From: Brachynemurus nebulosus
Lineage: Eukaryota > Arthropoda > Insecta > Neuroptera > Myrmeleontidae
Length of the DNA stretch: 64,000 bases
Direction of reading: 5' to 3'
Assembly (NCBI GenBank): GCA_035578155.1
Contig: JAPWDM010000001.1
Location: 13,735,725 to 13,799,724, forward strand
The number at the start of each line of letters is the position of its first letter. Position 1 is the stretch's first letter. The notes under the pieces were generated by a model. The model searched no databases. It was not told the DNA's origin and saw only the letters and a program-made list of their open reading frames with translations. The position numbers and the translations under genes were made by a program. Positions 1 to 11,297 of this stretch are shown here, piece by piece.

Positions 1-297
1 GTTTGGTGCATCGCAAGAAGCAAGCTAGCGTAAGTGGCGCACGAACGATCGGGCGGACTCGATCGAATTCGGGTATTTATTTTCGTTCATGAGCGAAGTT
101 AGCAATTGTTTGATTCATTGACTTCAATGACTTGTTTAATTGATTGCAAACACGATTGTTTGAGGTTATTGAACTACATGCCTTTATAATTTGAAGAATT
201 TTTATAATCCTAAAAAGATTTAACGACGAAAAATGACATTATAATGAAAAGTGACGTTAAAATAATTTAACAAATTTTGCCAAAATCTATCTTTTCA

Positions 298-414
298 GCA
301 CCTTGCACTAGTATGTACAGGAAAGGACTTTTTTCTGAAGCTGGCCTTGTTTATGAAGACAAGTGAAACCGTTTGTTACCTCTTAATGCAAAGAAATTAG
401 TATTCATTCACTAA
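298..414 (+). pseudogene. hAT transposase C-terminal fragment
   Basis: Thirty-eight codons read in one frame to a TAA at 412-414. They give a run around LFSEAGLVYEDK, then a TGA at 364-366, then NRLLPLNAKKLVFIH. This is the pattern of the C-terminal dimerisation region of hAT transposases (family pattern of the type SERLFSxAGxxYxxKRNRLxPxxAExLxFI), with the expected Arg codon after DEK/EDK mutated to TGA. A polypyrimidine-AG stretch lies just before 298 and could be an old splice acceptor. The rest of the transposase lies left of the window or is lost. It is a dead fragment. The family call comes from motif recognition, not from a search. Confidence 0.72.
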
Positions 415-666
415 AATTTGCCCTTAGTGTAGTACGAGTACTAACTAATTAACTGTCTAACTTGTAAAATGAAAATTTGTGATCACTGATTGTATTAATT
501 GTTAACTGATGTAAATAAAATAATTACCTAAATTTGATATTTCATATTTTTTTAAATCCGGTATCCGGCCGTATAGGCGCTTGTTATCCGGTATCCGGCC
601 GCATAGTAAATTAGCTCCCGGATAGGCCGGTTACCGGATAGTTACCGGATATCCGTTTCATCTCTA
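298..666 (+). mobile_element. hAT element, right end
   Basis: Downstream of the transposase fragment, 557-666 is packed with TCCGG and CCGGATA repeats. It ends ATATCCGTTTCATCTCTA, the reverse complement of a hAT-like terminus beginning TAGAGATGAAACGGAT. The left terminus is outside the window, so length and target duplication cannot be checked. I see nothing recognisable in 1-297, which probably belongs to the same element. Confidence 0.6.
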
Positions 667-1210
667 ATATTAACACCTTAAGAAGTAAGATAATTCGATG
701 AAAGAAATTGCCTATTACTCTTCATAAAACTAAACCGTCAGCATGTTACAATAATTACCAGTCTGAGATTTTTTTTATATGAATCACCTTTATCAGTTGC
801 GCATATAAATGAAGAGTATAGGTACATCCGAGCAAGAGGCACAATATTTATTGTTGAACAATATTTATAATGTACCGTAATGTATAATATTTTATTCAGT
901 AGATAATGCTAGGTTTATTAGTAAATAAATTGTAACATATCTATCACGTAACTACCTATAACAGCATATGTACATAGTTCGCGTTCTATCTGTTTAAATT
1001 TATAATATGGTTATTGCAATTTATCTTGCCATTTCTGTCAAATCTGTTTTATGTTTGTTATCATCTCTACGTGTACATGGAGGTATTATTTATTTATTGC
1101 AAGTCATTTTATATATTACCTAATTATCTAATTTAGTCTAATTTTCCTCTATGTATACATACATATAAAGAGCAAGGGCGAGTACTGTCGAATAGGTCAA
1201 ATAATTCAGT
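667..1210. other. unannotated AT-rich stretch
   Basis: No coding signal, terminal repeat or RNA gene was recognised here. Confidence 0.5.
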
Positions 1211-1224
1211 ATGACTGAAGAGAC

Positions 1225-1440
1225 TGATAGTACAGTCAAGTCTCTTATAACGCGATTAATTCGTACCGCGTTATATGGAAACTATATTATAATGAACTCA
1301 GAATTAACTGTGTTTTATGAAAACTGTGTTACAAAAAATATAGAAATAAGAAAAATTAGATTAATTTATCCCATGTTATCTGGAAACTGCGTTATAAGAA
1401 ATTCCGCGTTATATGGAATCTTAGAAATAAATAAATTGTA
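1225..1440. repeat. degenerate repeat shared with 27.1 kb
   Basis: Imperfect internal repeats of the form CGCGTTATATGGAAACT occur at about 1268, 1380 and 1405. The block beginning CGCGATTAATTCGTACCGCG resembles CACGATTAATTGGTTCCGTG at about 27152. The 83-codon open frame over this block is explained by the repeats and is not treated as a gene. The element type is unknown. Confidence 0.45.
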
Positions 1441-1734
1441 CATAAAATCAGACCCATATTAAAAAATACATTCAACAAGTACCAAGTTGTTACTGATACG
1501 GTTAATTAATAAAATTTTATAAATCACGAAAAATAACGAAATTCAACCTCCATAAAGCTAGTCGCCCCCAAAAAGCAATTTCAAAATCCCCAAAAACTAG
1601 TAGATAAAAAATAGGTGTATTTTAGGTGTTATTAAGGTGTACTAATAAAAAATTAGGTGTTTTTATCATTTTCGAGAAAAGATAAAAAAGAAAAGGGACG
1701 GTTAAGTTTACGTAAACCTAGCCGTCCCTTAGGT

Positions 1735-2536
1735 CAATGTTTTTCAACCTTTTTCATGGCGCGACCCCCCTAGTATGGAAAAATAATACGCGACCCCCCT
1801 AGTATAGAAAAATATTTCGCAACCCCCACCCTCTGCTATTTCTGACTTTTATTTTATGTTATGAATATCGGATCCGTTCAACATTATTGGTTATTTTCAG
1901 TTTGGTGACAATTAAATACGTAACAAAGGACTTTAAACAGGCATATTTTTATGTCAACATCGAAGTTCACGATTTTGGTAGCTTGTGAACGCGCGCATGA
2001 CTTGTGTGAGCGAGACATAGCGCGACGTGATGAGCGCTGCGTGGAGCATAAGGCGAGCAAAGGATGGCACTTGTGAATTCTTTGAATTGTGAATTCGCTT
2101 TGAATTGTGTTTAAATTTATTGAATTGACTTGTTGTTTGTTTAGTAGTTGCTCACTGTCTTTTATTATCTAATATCCAAAATTCTTTGATCATTGTAATT
2201 ATTGAAAATGGATGAGTTTCTGGAAAGACAGCACAACCGTCAACTTCAAGTTCCAATGAGTGTAATGAAAGGAAAGCAAAGAAAAAGCGTCAATATGACG
2301 ACAATTATTTAAAACTCGGTTTAACTGTTATTGAAAATAAGCCGCAATTATTTGTTTTGAAATTTTATCAAGCGAAAGTATGAAACCATCACATTAATGT
2401 AACCTTTGATTAACCTTTTCTTTATTAAATATTATATATTGAACTAAAGCAGTTTTATTGTCAGAGTAACTGCGACCTCCTTAAAAAGGCTTCGCGACTG
2501 CCCAGGAGGTCGCGACCCACAAATTGGAAAACACTG
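1735..2536 (+). mobile_element. hAT element, 802 bp, with perfect 8-bp TSD
   Basis: The element begins CAATGTTTTTCAACC and ends GGAAAACACTG, matching imperfect hAT termini of the CAGTGTTTTCCAA type with GGTCGCGACC-like subterminal sequence at both ends. It is flanked by CCTTAGGT at 1727-1734 and 2537-2544. Removing it rejoins the left arm of the surrounding foldback element, so it inserted after that element was formed. It keeps only a decayed piece of transposase. Confidence 0.88.
2208..2383 (+). pseudogene. hAT transposase N-terminal fragment
   Basis: An ATG at 2208 opens MDEFLERQ, which runs to a stop in its own frame. Another frame from 2282 to the TGA at 2381-2383 reads KKRQYDDNYLKLGLTVIENK followed by a short tail. 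The KRxYDxxYLKxGFT pattern is typical of the start of hAT transposases related to the vertebrate ZBED5/SCAND3/FAM200 group. The two frames imply at least one frameshift. The zinc-finger cysteines expected next are not visible. It sits inside the hAT element bounded by CCTTAGGT. Non-functional. Confidence 0.72.
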
Positions 2537-2996
2537 CCTTAGGTAATAAAAAGTGGTTTGGGTAATTTAAAGTATGGAGAATTATATGTAATTAAGTGTT
2601 CTTTAACCATGCTGATAAAAATTTTGTAGAATGAAAATTTTAAGAAAAATCAAAATTTTTTAAATTATGGGAGCGCTGTGAATAACGTTAAAAACGTTAT
2701 ACACAGCGCTTCCACTGTTTGTTGAATGTTATATATTTTGTTATGTAACTGAATAGAAAAATGTCAAAAATGTTCTTAATGTTACCAGCACCGCCACTAG
2801 CACTATAATAATGATGTTATGAATATGATAACTTGTTATAAGTTAAGATTACCATGTAAATATAAACCGTAAACATTCAACGGAAATTTTAACAATTTTG
2901 TTAAACGCATGAGTGTAAAAAATTCTAGAAAAATAATTTCTTTTCCTTCAGAGCCCTCGCGCTGTTTGTTATGTTATATACACCTTAACATACCTA

Positions 2997-3226
2997 GGGT
3001 AAAAGCCCCCTTTGTGGAACGGTATCTAATTATGAACATTTACATACTAATGAAGTTATTTCTGAAAGAAACGTCTGATAACAAAAATTATTATTAATAG
3101 AATGATTGTTTTTCAATTTAAATTCACCTCGCATTTAAAGTTTCCTTACTTAATTAAAGAAATAAATATGTAAATGTCAAAACTGTTCCAGTATTAGATA
3201 CCGTTCCACAAAGGGGGCTTTTACCC
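2997..3226. mobile_element. MITE, 230 bp, TA target
   Basis: Perfect inverted termini of about 34 bp start GGGTAAAAGCCCCC and are flanked by TA at 2995-2996 and 3227-3228. The TA duplication suggests a Tc1/mariner-type non-autonomous element. A shorter relative is at 19292-19435 and shares the internal AATGAAGTTATTTCTGAAA block. Inserted in the loop of the 1545-4410 foldback. Confidence 0.82.
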
Positions 3227-3375
3227 TATAGTTAAAAAAAATTTAACATTTTATAACGTTCCTAGGGGTCCAGAAAACTCATATATTTGCTACAATTTAG
3301 TTACTACAAATGTGGGCACAGTACAAATTTTTGTGAATATTTTTCAAATTTTTTGAGATACAAAGCTCAAATGAA

Positions 3376-3600
3376 GACATGAGTGGATGCAGGTGTTATG
3401 TAACATTTTTTTGAAATATTCTATGCTGAAGTATTATAGGTATGTTCAAATTTGGTTTCATTAGGTCCAATAATTTTGTAGAAATTCAATAATAAACATG
3501 TGCTATTGCATGGGAAGTATATGTAAATAAAAACTTTCAAACGCTTCTACTGTAAAATTATAAATAAAAATGTTACATAACACCTTCATCCACTCATGTC
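3376..3600. repeat. 35-bp inverted repeat, 155-bp loop
   Basis: GACATGAGTGGATG at 3376 and its inverse ending at 3600 belong to 35-bp arms with a single mismatch. This may be a MITE within the foldback loop, but I found no clear target duplication, so the outer limit is uncertain. Confidence 0.6.
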
Positions 3601-4424
3601 GTCAAATTTTAACTGAACTTTGGAATAGCCGTAGTAAATCAAAGATCGAAACGTCTATCAGATTTATTATATAATTTTAAATGTTACTTACCGAAAATGT
3701 TCTTCAATTCTTTGGTTACGTGATTGTAGAAATGATGGAAACACATAAAGCGGAAGCACTGTGAGTGAAAACAGATTATTAAGTTTTTTACACTCATTCG
3801 TTTAACAAAATAGTTAAAAACTTCAGTTGAATATTTATGGTTTAAATTTATATGGTAATCTAAATTTATAACAAGTTATCATATCATCATTTATCATATC
3901 ATATCATCATATCATCAGTTAACAAGTTATCATAACATCATTATTATAGTGCTGGTGGGGGTGCTGGTAACACTAAGAAAATTTTTGACATTTTTCTATT
4001 CAGTTACATAACAAAATATATAATATTCCACAAACCGTGAAGCGCTGTGTAGAACGTTTTTAACGTTATTCACAGCGCTCCCATAATTTAAAATATTTTA
4101 TATAATTGTCCTTAAAATTTTCATTGTGCCAAATTTTTACCACTATGGTCGAATAACACCTAGTTTACAACTAATTCTCGATACTTTAAATTACCCAAAA
4201 CACTTTTTTTTACCTAAGGAACGGCTAGGTTTACGAAAACCTAACCGTCCCTTTTCTTTTTTATTTATGTTCTCTCGAAAACGGTAAGAACACCTCATTT
4301 TTTATTAGTACACCTTAATAACACATAAAATACACCTATTTTTATCTACTAGTTTTTGGGGATTTTGACATTTTTTTTGGGGACGACTAGCTTTATGGAC
4401 GTTAAATTTCGTTATTTTTCGTTT

Positions 4425-4590
4425 GTTTTTTCATGTCTTCTCGAAAACGGTAAGAACACCTAATTTTTTATTAGCACATCTAATTTAGGTACACCTAAAA
4501 TACACCTATTTTTTATCTACTAGTTTCTTGGAATTTTGAAAATTTTTTTTGGGGACGGCTAGCCCAATGGAGGTCGAAATTCATAGAGTA
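4425..4590. repeat. second copy of the foldback right end
   Basis: About 160 bp repeat the end of the right arm, with the landmarks TCTCGAAAACGG, ACACCTATTTTTTATC and GGGGACGGCTAGC. This gives a direct tandem copy of 4262-4420. The copies differ by several substitutions, so the duplication is not recent. Confidence 0.7.
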
Positions 4591-4802
4591 CACCAAACAA
4601 TGATTTGTTTACAAAGCTACACTAAAAGCGTATCAAATTTCGATTGTAAAATGCATCAAACATATTTATTTACAATTATTTCACATATTTTTTTACTTAC
4701 AATTAGACATTATTTGTTTAAAAGCTGATTATCTTGAATCGCTTGAAATGTTCATTTACCATTTACATTTATTAAGAGGAATATAAACGACTTTTAACCG
4801 CA

Positions 4803-5665
4803 CTAGTATTTACCCGCAACTTCGTCCATTTGAAATTATGAGAACTACTTATAAACATATAAGGTATATTTTTATCACGTCGCTATTGTTACTGTTACTT
4901 TTTCTTTGGAATTTTCCTACAGAAATAAGATGTTTTCTCCGGGTAAAAAATAGACTATAACATTCTAACAACATGCAAAATTCAAATGAAGTCACTGATT
5001 CTTTTTATATCTTTTTTAATATACCTATTTTCCCAAAGGAATAAGACTTCCTACAGGATTCAGATATTTTCACGGGGTAGAAAGTAGTCTGTGACTTTTT
5101 TCGTCCCCACTGTAAATAATATGCACAACAAATTTGAAATCAATCGTCCTTTCTTTTAACAGTCAGTTGTCGTTATTTCATTATTTCGTTTTAAATCCAC
5201 TTTCCCTTGGGAATGAGATATTGTCTCGGGATTAAAAGTAAGCTATGTTTATCGCTGTATATCGTTCTTTCTGGTAACTATATGCTAAGTTCGAACAAAC
5301 TCAAAGTATCTTTGTTTCATTTAAAGTATATTTTTTCTATGGTAATGAGATTTCTCACGGGATTGTGGTATTTTCCCGGGGTAAAAAGTAGTCTGTGTCC
5401 TTTTCCATCGCTTCTGTTAACAATATACAAAGTTTGAAATCAATTGTCCGTGTTTTCAGCTGTTGTAATTTAATACATTTTCCTTCTGGAATGAAATATT
5501 TTCCCGAGATAAAAAGTAGCCTATAACCGTCTTTATCCGACAAGTTACGTCTGGCCAAAGTTTCAAGTTGATTGGTTAAGCTGTTGAGGAGTGAAAGCCA
5601 ATCAAACAAACAAACAAACAAACTCACTTTCGCATTTATAATTTGAGTTGGGATAGTTGGGATTA
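4803..5665 (+). mobile_element. non-LTR/SINE-type tail with five internal repeats
   Basis: The block starts ACCCGCAACTTCGTCC and ends CTTTCGCATTTATAATTTGA after a (CAAA)n run, a layout common in insect RTE-like retroelement tails. A motif of the type CCCGGGGTAAAAAGTAGTC recurs at about 4938, 5078, 5230, 5383 and 5510, so the tail contains five diverged units of roughly 130-150 bp. No reverse transcriptase was found. The small open frames here are accidental. Confidence 0.6.
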
Positions 5666-6795
5666 ATATTTCTCATCTATGTCGGTTTTATTTTCTAAAC
5701 TGTTTATGGCCATTTCTCTAATAATTGGAAAATCGCTGTCCTAGGTAGATTTTATATAATAGATCTTATTATTGTTGAATTTTATGTATTAATAAAAACA
5801 GTATATTAACTATTCTTGGCAGGCCATAACCCATTTAGTAGTAATATAATATTGTAATATTCAATTTACTATCACTTTTTACAGTCAATTCACAGTCCCC
5901 TGTCGTGTCCCATTTTCAGAATTAGAGGTATTATTACAAATATCTATTTTCAGTACCATTACTGTCTAAGAAAACAAAATGTCAATAATACTAGAATAGT
6001 GTAAGCATAGAACACTAGAAGCCAACTAACATAAAAAAAGTGAAATTCGCTTGGAGTCATTTGTAACCCAGTCACAGCTTAAGGCATTAGTCCATCAGTA
6101 GTCGTCGTCGAGTCAACATACCATTGTATTAACAATATACCCATTGTTAGTTGAACACGTTGAACAGCTCTCTCTGGTAATACGTGTGTTGTGGTTGTAT
6201 GCGTGTATACACATACTACTACAAAAAACCAAACTAATACACTGCAAACAGTGTGTATGTACACAAACAGAGTACGTCACAAACTCATTACAAGTGGAAC
6301 AGAGGCAAAGCCAATCTAGTTTGTCCCCTTGAGTGTAAGTATCTTTGTAAAACGCAATCATATTTTTAAAATAAAAATTTTATTAAAAAACCAGTAATCA
6401 AATGTTGTCCTCAAATTTTTTGAACAGTCCCCTGTTATAATTTGATAATGGTACTGAAATCACACTGTGCATTGGCGCGATCGTTTATATCATGAAACGG
6501 AACGCAATCGGTGTAAAGTTCGTTCGGTTGCAGAGTTAAGTGCGCTGACATCATTTTGTTCACTGTCACCGCTGCATTTATAATTTAAACAGACTACACG
6601 TCTGGGCCGCTAGTTGTAACAGTCCCCTGCTAAGCAATTTTCCTATTGTTTTAAGTGAGTAAGTTACAACAAATTTATAAAATAATTACTTAGCAAGTAT
6701 ACTATCACGCCTACCCCTTAAAATTGAATAGATTTAAAATGATTTTATGCTAGGAAACTTTCTATGTAAAATATCAGTCCCCTGACAAACAGTCC
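5666..6795. other. non-coding stretch with repeated CAGTCCCCTG
   Basis: No gene was recognised. CAGTCCCCTG occurs at about 5893, 6425, 6620 and 6775, and again at 8522 beyond the next element. Three mutually overlapping short open frames at 6.08-6.36 kb have no family features and are not reported as genes. Confidence 0.5.
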
Positions 6796-6797
6796 TA

Positions 6798-8519
6798 TGG
6801 CGCGCCGTTAGTGTTTTTAATACGCGAATTGTATTAAACATCAGAAAAATTATATATAATAAAAAATCAACATCATAAAAATTTTTATAATGAAAATTAT
6901 ATAAAATTATCTTAAATATAATAATAATTGATCTAATTAAAATGATATACTAAAAAAATGATCTGGGATACTTTTATTGCAATATATTTTATAATACCAA
7001 TAGTAAAATAAAATTTTAAAAAATAACATTTTATTTTAAAAAATTTTATTTCAGTTGTTTATGTATAAACATTATATGAATTCAATTTTATTTAAGAAAG
7101 AAAAAATTAAATAGTTATATTTTTTAACTATAGCAGCAAAAATCTGTAGCAAAATATTATTTTACAATATAAAATACCTTATTTTTTATTATTGTAACAA
7201 ATTTTTACTCAATTTTTTTTCTAAATAAATTTAAATAATCCATTTTCTATTATGATGATAATTTTAATAAAACAATTTTTATTATTATATTATTTCTGAA
7301 TTAAAATTACATTAAACAAAATTATATTTTCTTCATTAATATTATCAATAAAAATCATAATAATTCTGAATTAAAATTATCAAATAGATAATTTTAATTC
7401 TAAATTAAAATTATCTCTAAAGGACCCTCCACATTCTCGCCGAGTTCCTCGCTGAGGTTGGCTGAGGCATATGAATAGCATTATCACACCAACCGCGAGG
7501 CACAACGAAATGACCCTCTACATTCTCGTACTCGGCCAACCTGGCGAGAATGTGGAGGGTCCTTTATAGATAATTTTAATTCAAAGAATAATTTTAATTC
7601 AGAATTAAAATTATCTATTTGATAATTTTAATTCAGAATTAAAATTATATTTAGTATAATTTCAATTCGGGAATTAAAATTATATTTAAGGATAATTTTA
7701 ATTTGTTTGTAACTAAAATTATGTTTAATATAATTTTAATTCAATTTTTATCTGTGTAGAACAAACAAACTAAGTCAAATTAATTATAATATAATAAAAA
7801 TAGCTAGAAATAAAATTATGTACATAATGAGAATTCATTGAATTTAAATTATAGAAGGATGTTATTTTTGGGGGATTAACTAATTTTTTTTTTAAATATA
7901 ATTCAATTATACTATTTTCTTGTATCTACGAATGTTACAAGAATTTATGTTTTATTTTATATTTGAATAATATTTATTTAAAGAATTATTATGATTTTAA
8001 ATTTATATCTAAAATAATTGCATTTTAAATAATAAAAAACATTATATTTCGTGGTGACAATAATTTTAATTGTATTAATTTTCATGATACAGTAATGTAT
8101 GACTTTCAAGTTAGTTGTAATATAATAGACAATCATTCCCATTATATTTAATAAAATAATAATCCACAAAAATAACAGCCAACAACATAAAATATAAATA
8201 ATTCAACATTAATTTTTATTAAACTGAATAAAAATTACGACAATTAAAATTACTTCCAACTATACAAAATTAATTTTATATGCATATATAATTGAAAATA
8301 TTAAAAATTATGTTCACTATCATAATAAATGGGGAAAAGGGCCTATCTTCTCTGTATAAAAAAATTAATTTTATATTCAGTCACAATTTTAATTAATTCC
8401 TTTTATATTTATAATAATAAAAATTCTTATTCTAAATTTTATTATAATTTTTTTAAGGTAATTTGATTTTTAATTATATATTTAATAGTCTTGCGATTAA
8501 AAACACTAACGGCGCGCCA
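6798..8519. mobile_element. AT-rich TA-target element, 1.7 kb
   Basis: Termini TGGCGCGCCGTTAGTG face each other with about 27 bp of near-perfect inverted repeat, flanked by TA at 6796-6797 and 8520-8521. This fits a Tc1/mariner-like target choice. The interior is extremely AT-rich and full of inverted AATTCTGAATTAAAATTATC modules that mirror each other around a nested MITE. No open frame resembles a transposase, so it is non-autonomous. Confidence 0.8.
7420..7564. mobile_element. palindromic MITE, 145 bp
   Basis: Perfect inverted termini read AAGGACCCTCCACATTCTCG inward and are flanked by TA at 7418-7419 and 7565-7566 (a TAA/TTA reading is also possible). A second copy of the GACCCTCTACATTCTCG motif sits inside at about 7512. 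Its GC content contrasts sharply with the surrounding AT-rich element, into which it inserted. Confidence 0.82.
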
Positions 8520-8521
8520 TA

Positions 8522-10009
8522 CAGTCCCCTGTCATTTCATAACGAAATCAGTTAGTAGAAGGTAGTATTTTTCTTGTTCTTTTTATAATATATAATTTTG
8601 TGACTTTAGAGTTATAAGTTCAGCTACTTAAAAAGGCAATTCAACCAAAAATTTGATTTTATTGACAAACGTGCTATAGCATTAAGAAAATTCATTTACT
8701 TTGAAATTTTAATTTACTTAGTTTAATTTACTTAGAAATTTTTAATTTATTGGTACGTAATATAGATTCTAAAAGTTATAATAAATAAAAACAAAGATTT
8801 TGATTGCTTCTATTCGACGAAAATATGTTTTTTTCTTCCTCTGGAACAGTTCTTCGTCGCGATTTTTCATAAAATCGTCCATAATTCAGAAATAAAGAGG
8901 ATAATTGGTAAGCTTTTTTAAGACACACATTTCATTTATTAATGCCTTACATTGTATTTACATATTTTCTTAATATTTAAAAAAATATGCTTGGGACAGT
9001 TTTGTATCAAAATTTTCCAATTAGTAGAGAAATAGTCTTATATCTTCTAAATTTATATTTTAAGACTATTTCTGATATTTGAATATATTCTTGTACGACA
9101 GGTGTGATCGGGTTAAAAAATCAATAGCTTGAATACTGAGACTATCGCAATTACAGGTGTAATTAAAAACAAATCATCAAATGCAAGTTGTACTTGCGCT
9201 AACAGTGTTCCGTACAATCAGTTGGTTTTACCAATTTGTTGTAACAGGATATGAAAGTGAATGAAATATTTTTCTTAATGAATAAATTTAATTTCTAAAG
9301 TAAACCATATTTTCGATTTCAAAAGATTGTATAGTTATCTTGTTCTGTTTACGTTTACCAGAAATGAATAGTGACAGTTACTTAATGAAGTAAATGTATG
9401 GTCTATTTCAGTTAAATTTAACCATGCTTCGTAACTTTGAATTTAAATAATTTCCGTTTTCTTGGCTTTATCTCTTTTATTATTGCATTTATGTAAATTT
9501 TAAATTTGCAGTTTATTTTTAGAAAAGAATAGAAGATCGCTTTGTTTCGAATATAAGAATTATTTAATTTTTTAACGAAAACTCATGATCAATTTTATCT
9601 GAAAAGAGGTATACCTACTGTATCTCTATGGTACCTACTAAGAGTCATCTTTTTTATTTCAATAATAATAAATTTATTATTAGCAGTAGGTACTATTTAT
9701 TATAAAAATTGTATTGGATAATATTAAGCCAGGAAATTATATAAATTTTATCAAATTTTTTGAATAGTTTGAATTTTATTATTTCTATGGATATCTAACA
9801 AAATTTTACAAATATTTAATATTCAAGTGCAGATTATAATATGTTTTTTGTGTATAGTTTTATCAGTTATTCCTTAATTCTTCTTTAATTTCTGTAATTC
9901 ATTTTCCAAAAAAATTACAAAAATACCCGTTTAACATAATAGTAATACAATTATTGATTAACAACATCTTGATCAAAGCAAAATATGTCATCAACTTTTC
10001 TTTTTACAT
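8522..10009. other. unannotated AT-rich stretch
   Basis: After a fifth CAGTCCCCTG at 8522 I see no coding region, terminal repeats or RNA gene. Confidence 0.45.
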
Positions 10010-10445
10010 TCCAAGGAAGTCGTGCAAGGAAATTCAGGTTTGATAATTTTCGCTCAATCTACACTCCATCCTTAATGTTTGTGAATTTTTTCAGATTTTT
10101 CTGAACAATCCTTCTGGTAATAAAGGCCGGGGACAGCAATTTTTATGATGCTTTTCTAAAATTTAGTTATAAATATTACTGAATTCGTGCTTTAATAGGC
10201 TTTCATTTGGTACCTTACTTTTGATAAAAAAATTTGTTTTTACTTTTCAGGTTATCCCCTAAAATTGACCCCCAGAATCGAAATTCAACTTTACATTTAG
10301 AATTAGGCCACCACATCCTATCTTCGTGTTAAGTTTCAAATTTTCGCATCGAGTGGTTTCAAAAGAAATTGCCTGTGACACTCGGACAGACACCGAAGTG
10401 ATTGCATAAGTGTTCCGTTTTGCCGATTTTGGTACGGAACACTAA
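10010..10445 (+). mobile_element. non-LTR retroelement 3' fragment
   Basis: The segment ends with phrases common to insect non-LTR 3' regions: AAGTTTCAAATTTTCGC, a GTGACACTCGGACAGACACC block, and GTTCCGTTTTGCC followed by GGTACGGAACACTA. No protein-coding remnant was read. A comparable tail is at about 12190-12345. Confidence 0.5.
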
Positions 10446-11293
10446 AAAAAAGTAGATAGTATCCCTCCTTAGTTATTATAATATTTTATAGGGACGTCAT
10501 ACTGCAAAATAACGGATATTTACAGAAATAATAAAATAGTAAAAACAGCTGTTGTTATTTACTTTTTATTTATTCATAGACAGCAAACTTTTCTATTACA
10601 TTTATATGTTATATAATATTTCCCTTTTTCGTTTTCTGCTACATACAAAAAATAATATCTATCAGTAAGCTATTTTTCAGTTCATAAATTGTTTTGTACG
10701 ATTTTCCAGTTTCTTTTTTTTCGATTTTTTCTATTACTCGTATTCTATTATAAATTTTTTCTTCAGATTTTTATTCAGGTCTTCAGCAAATTTCCAAAAG
10801 GAAACTGAACTATTACAGCAAGTATTAATTGCTGGAACTCAAAAAAAAATAGTTGCTACAATATAAGTAGAACATATACCTCTAGACTTTTTTTAAAGGA
10901 TTGCAAGTCACTAAAAGAAATTTTTTTATTTTAAAGAAATATTCTTGGAGTTTTATCCTACATTTGAAATTTAATGTATTTTCTCCTTAATGTAGCGGCT
11001 CTTCTTTTGAGTTTCAGCAGTTAAGGGTTGTTTGAGGACTGGGGGTGAGATTTAAAAATCGAAACTATATCAGTCCAAAAAGCTATACCTATGTAACTTT
11101 TAATTTTGCTGCAAAAACATTTTAGTGGCGAAACTCAACTTAGTTTGAGAAGACTCGAAGATCAAGGAAAACGGAACTGTCATTTATTGCCAATTTTGAG
11201 CTGTCATTAAAACCACTAGGCCAAAAATTATAAAAAATATTTTTAAAATCTTTAAAGAAAGCTCTTTTAAATTATATACCTTCACACGATACA
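10446..11293. other. unannotated AT-rich stretch
   Basis: No coding or structural feature was recognised. Confidence 0.4.
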
Positions 11294-11297
11294 TTAA

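Larger units (their letters stand above)
1545..4410. mobile_element. large foldback element with nested insertions
   Basis: Two long arms face each other. The left arm is 1545-1734 plus 2537-2990, and the right arm is about 3730-4410. Shared landmarks are CCATAAAGCTAGTCG at the outer ends, the AAACCTAGCCGTCCCTT block (1715-1730, inverse near 4215-4253) and GGGAGCGCTGTGAATAACG at 2668 with its inverse at about 4062-4082. The arms, without the insertion, are roughly 640 bp. No transposase was recognised. The central loop carries a MITE and a further inverted repeat. Outer ends are approximate because the right end is partly duplicated. Confidence 0.75.

Noticed and set aside
6079..6361. Three overlapping short frames as a gene
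   Set aside because: Frames on both strands overlap and have low-complexity content with no motif.
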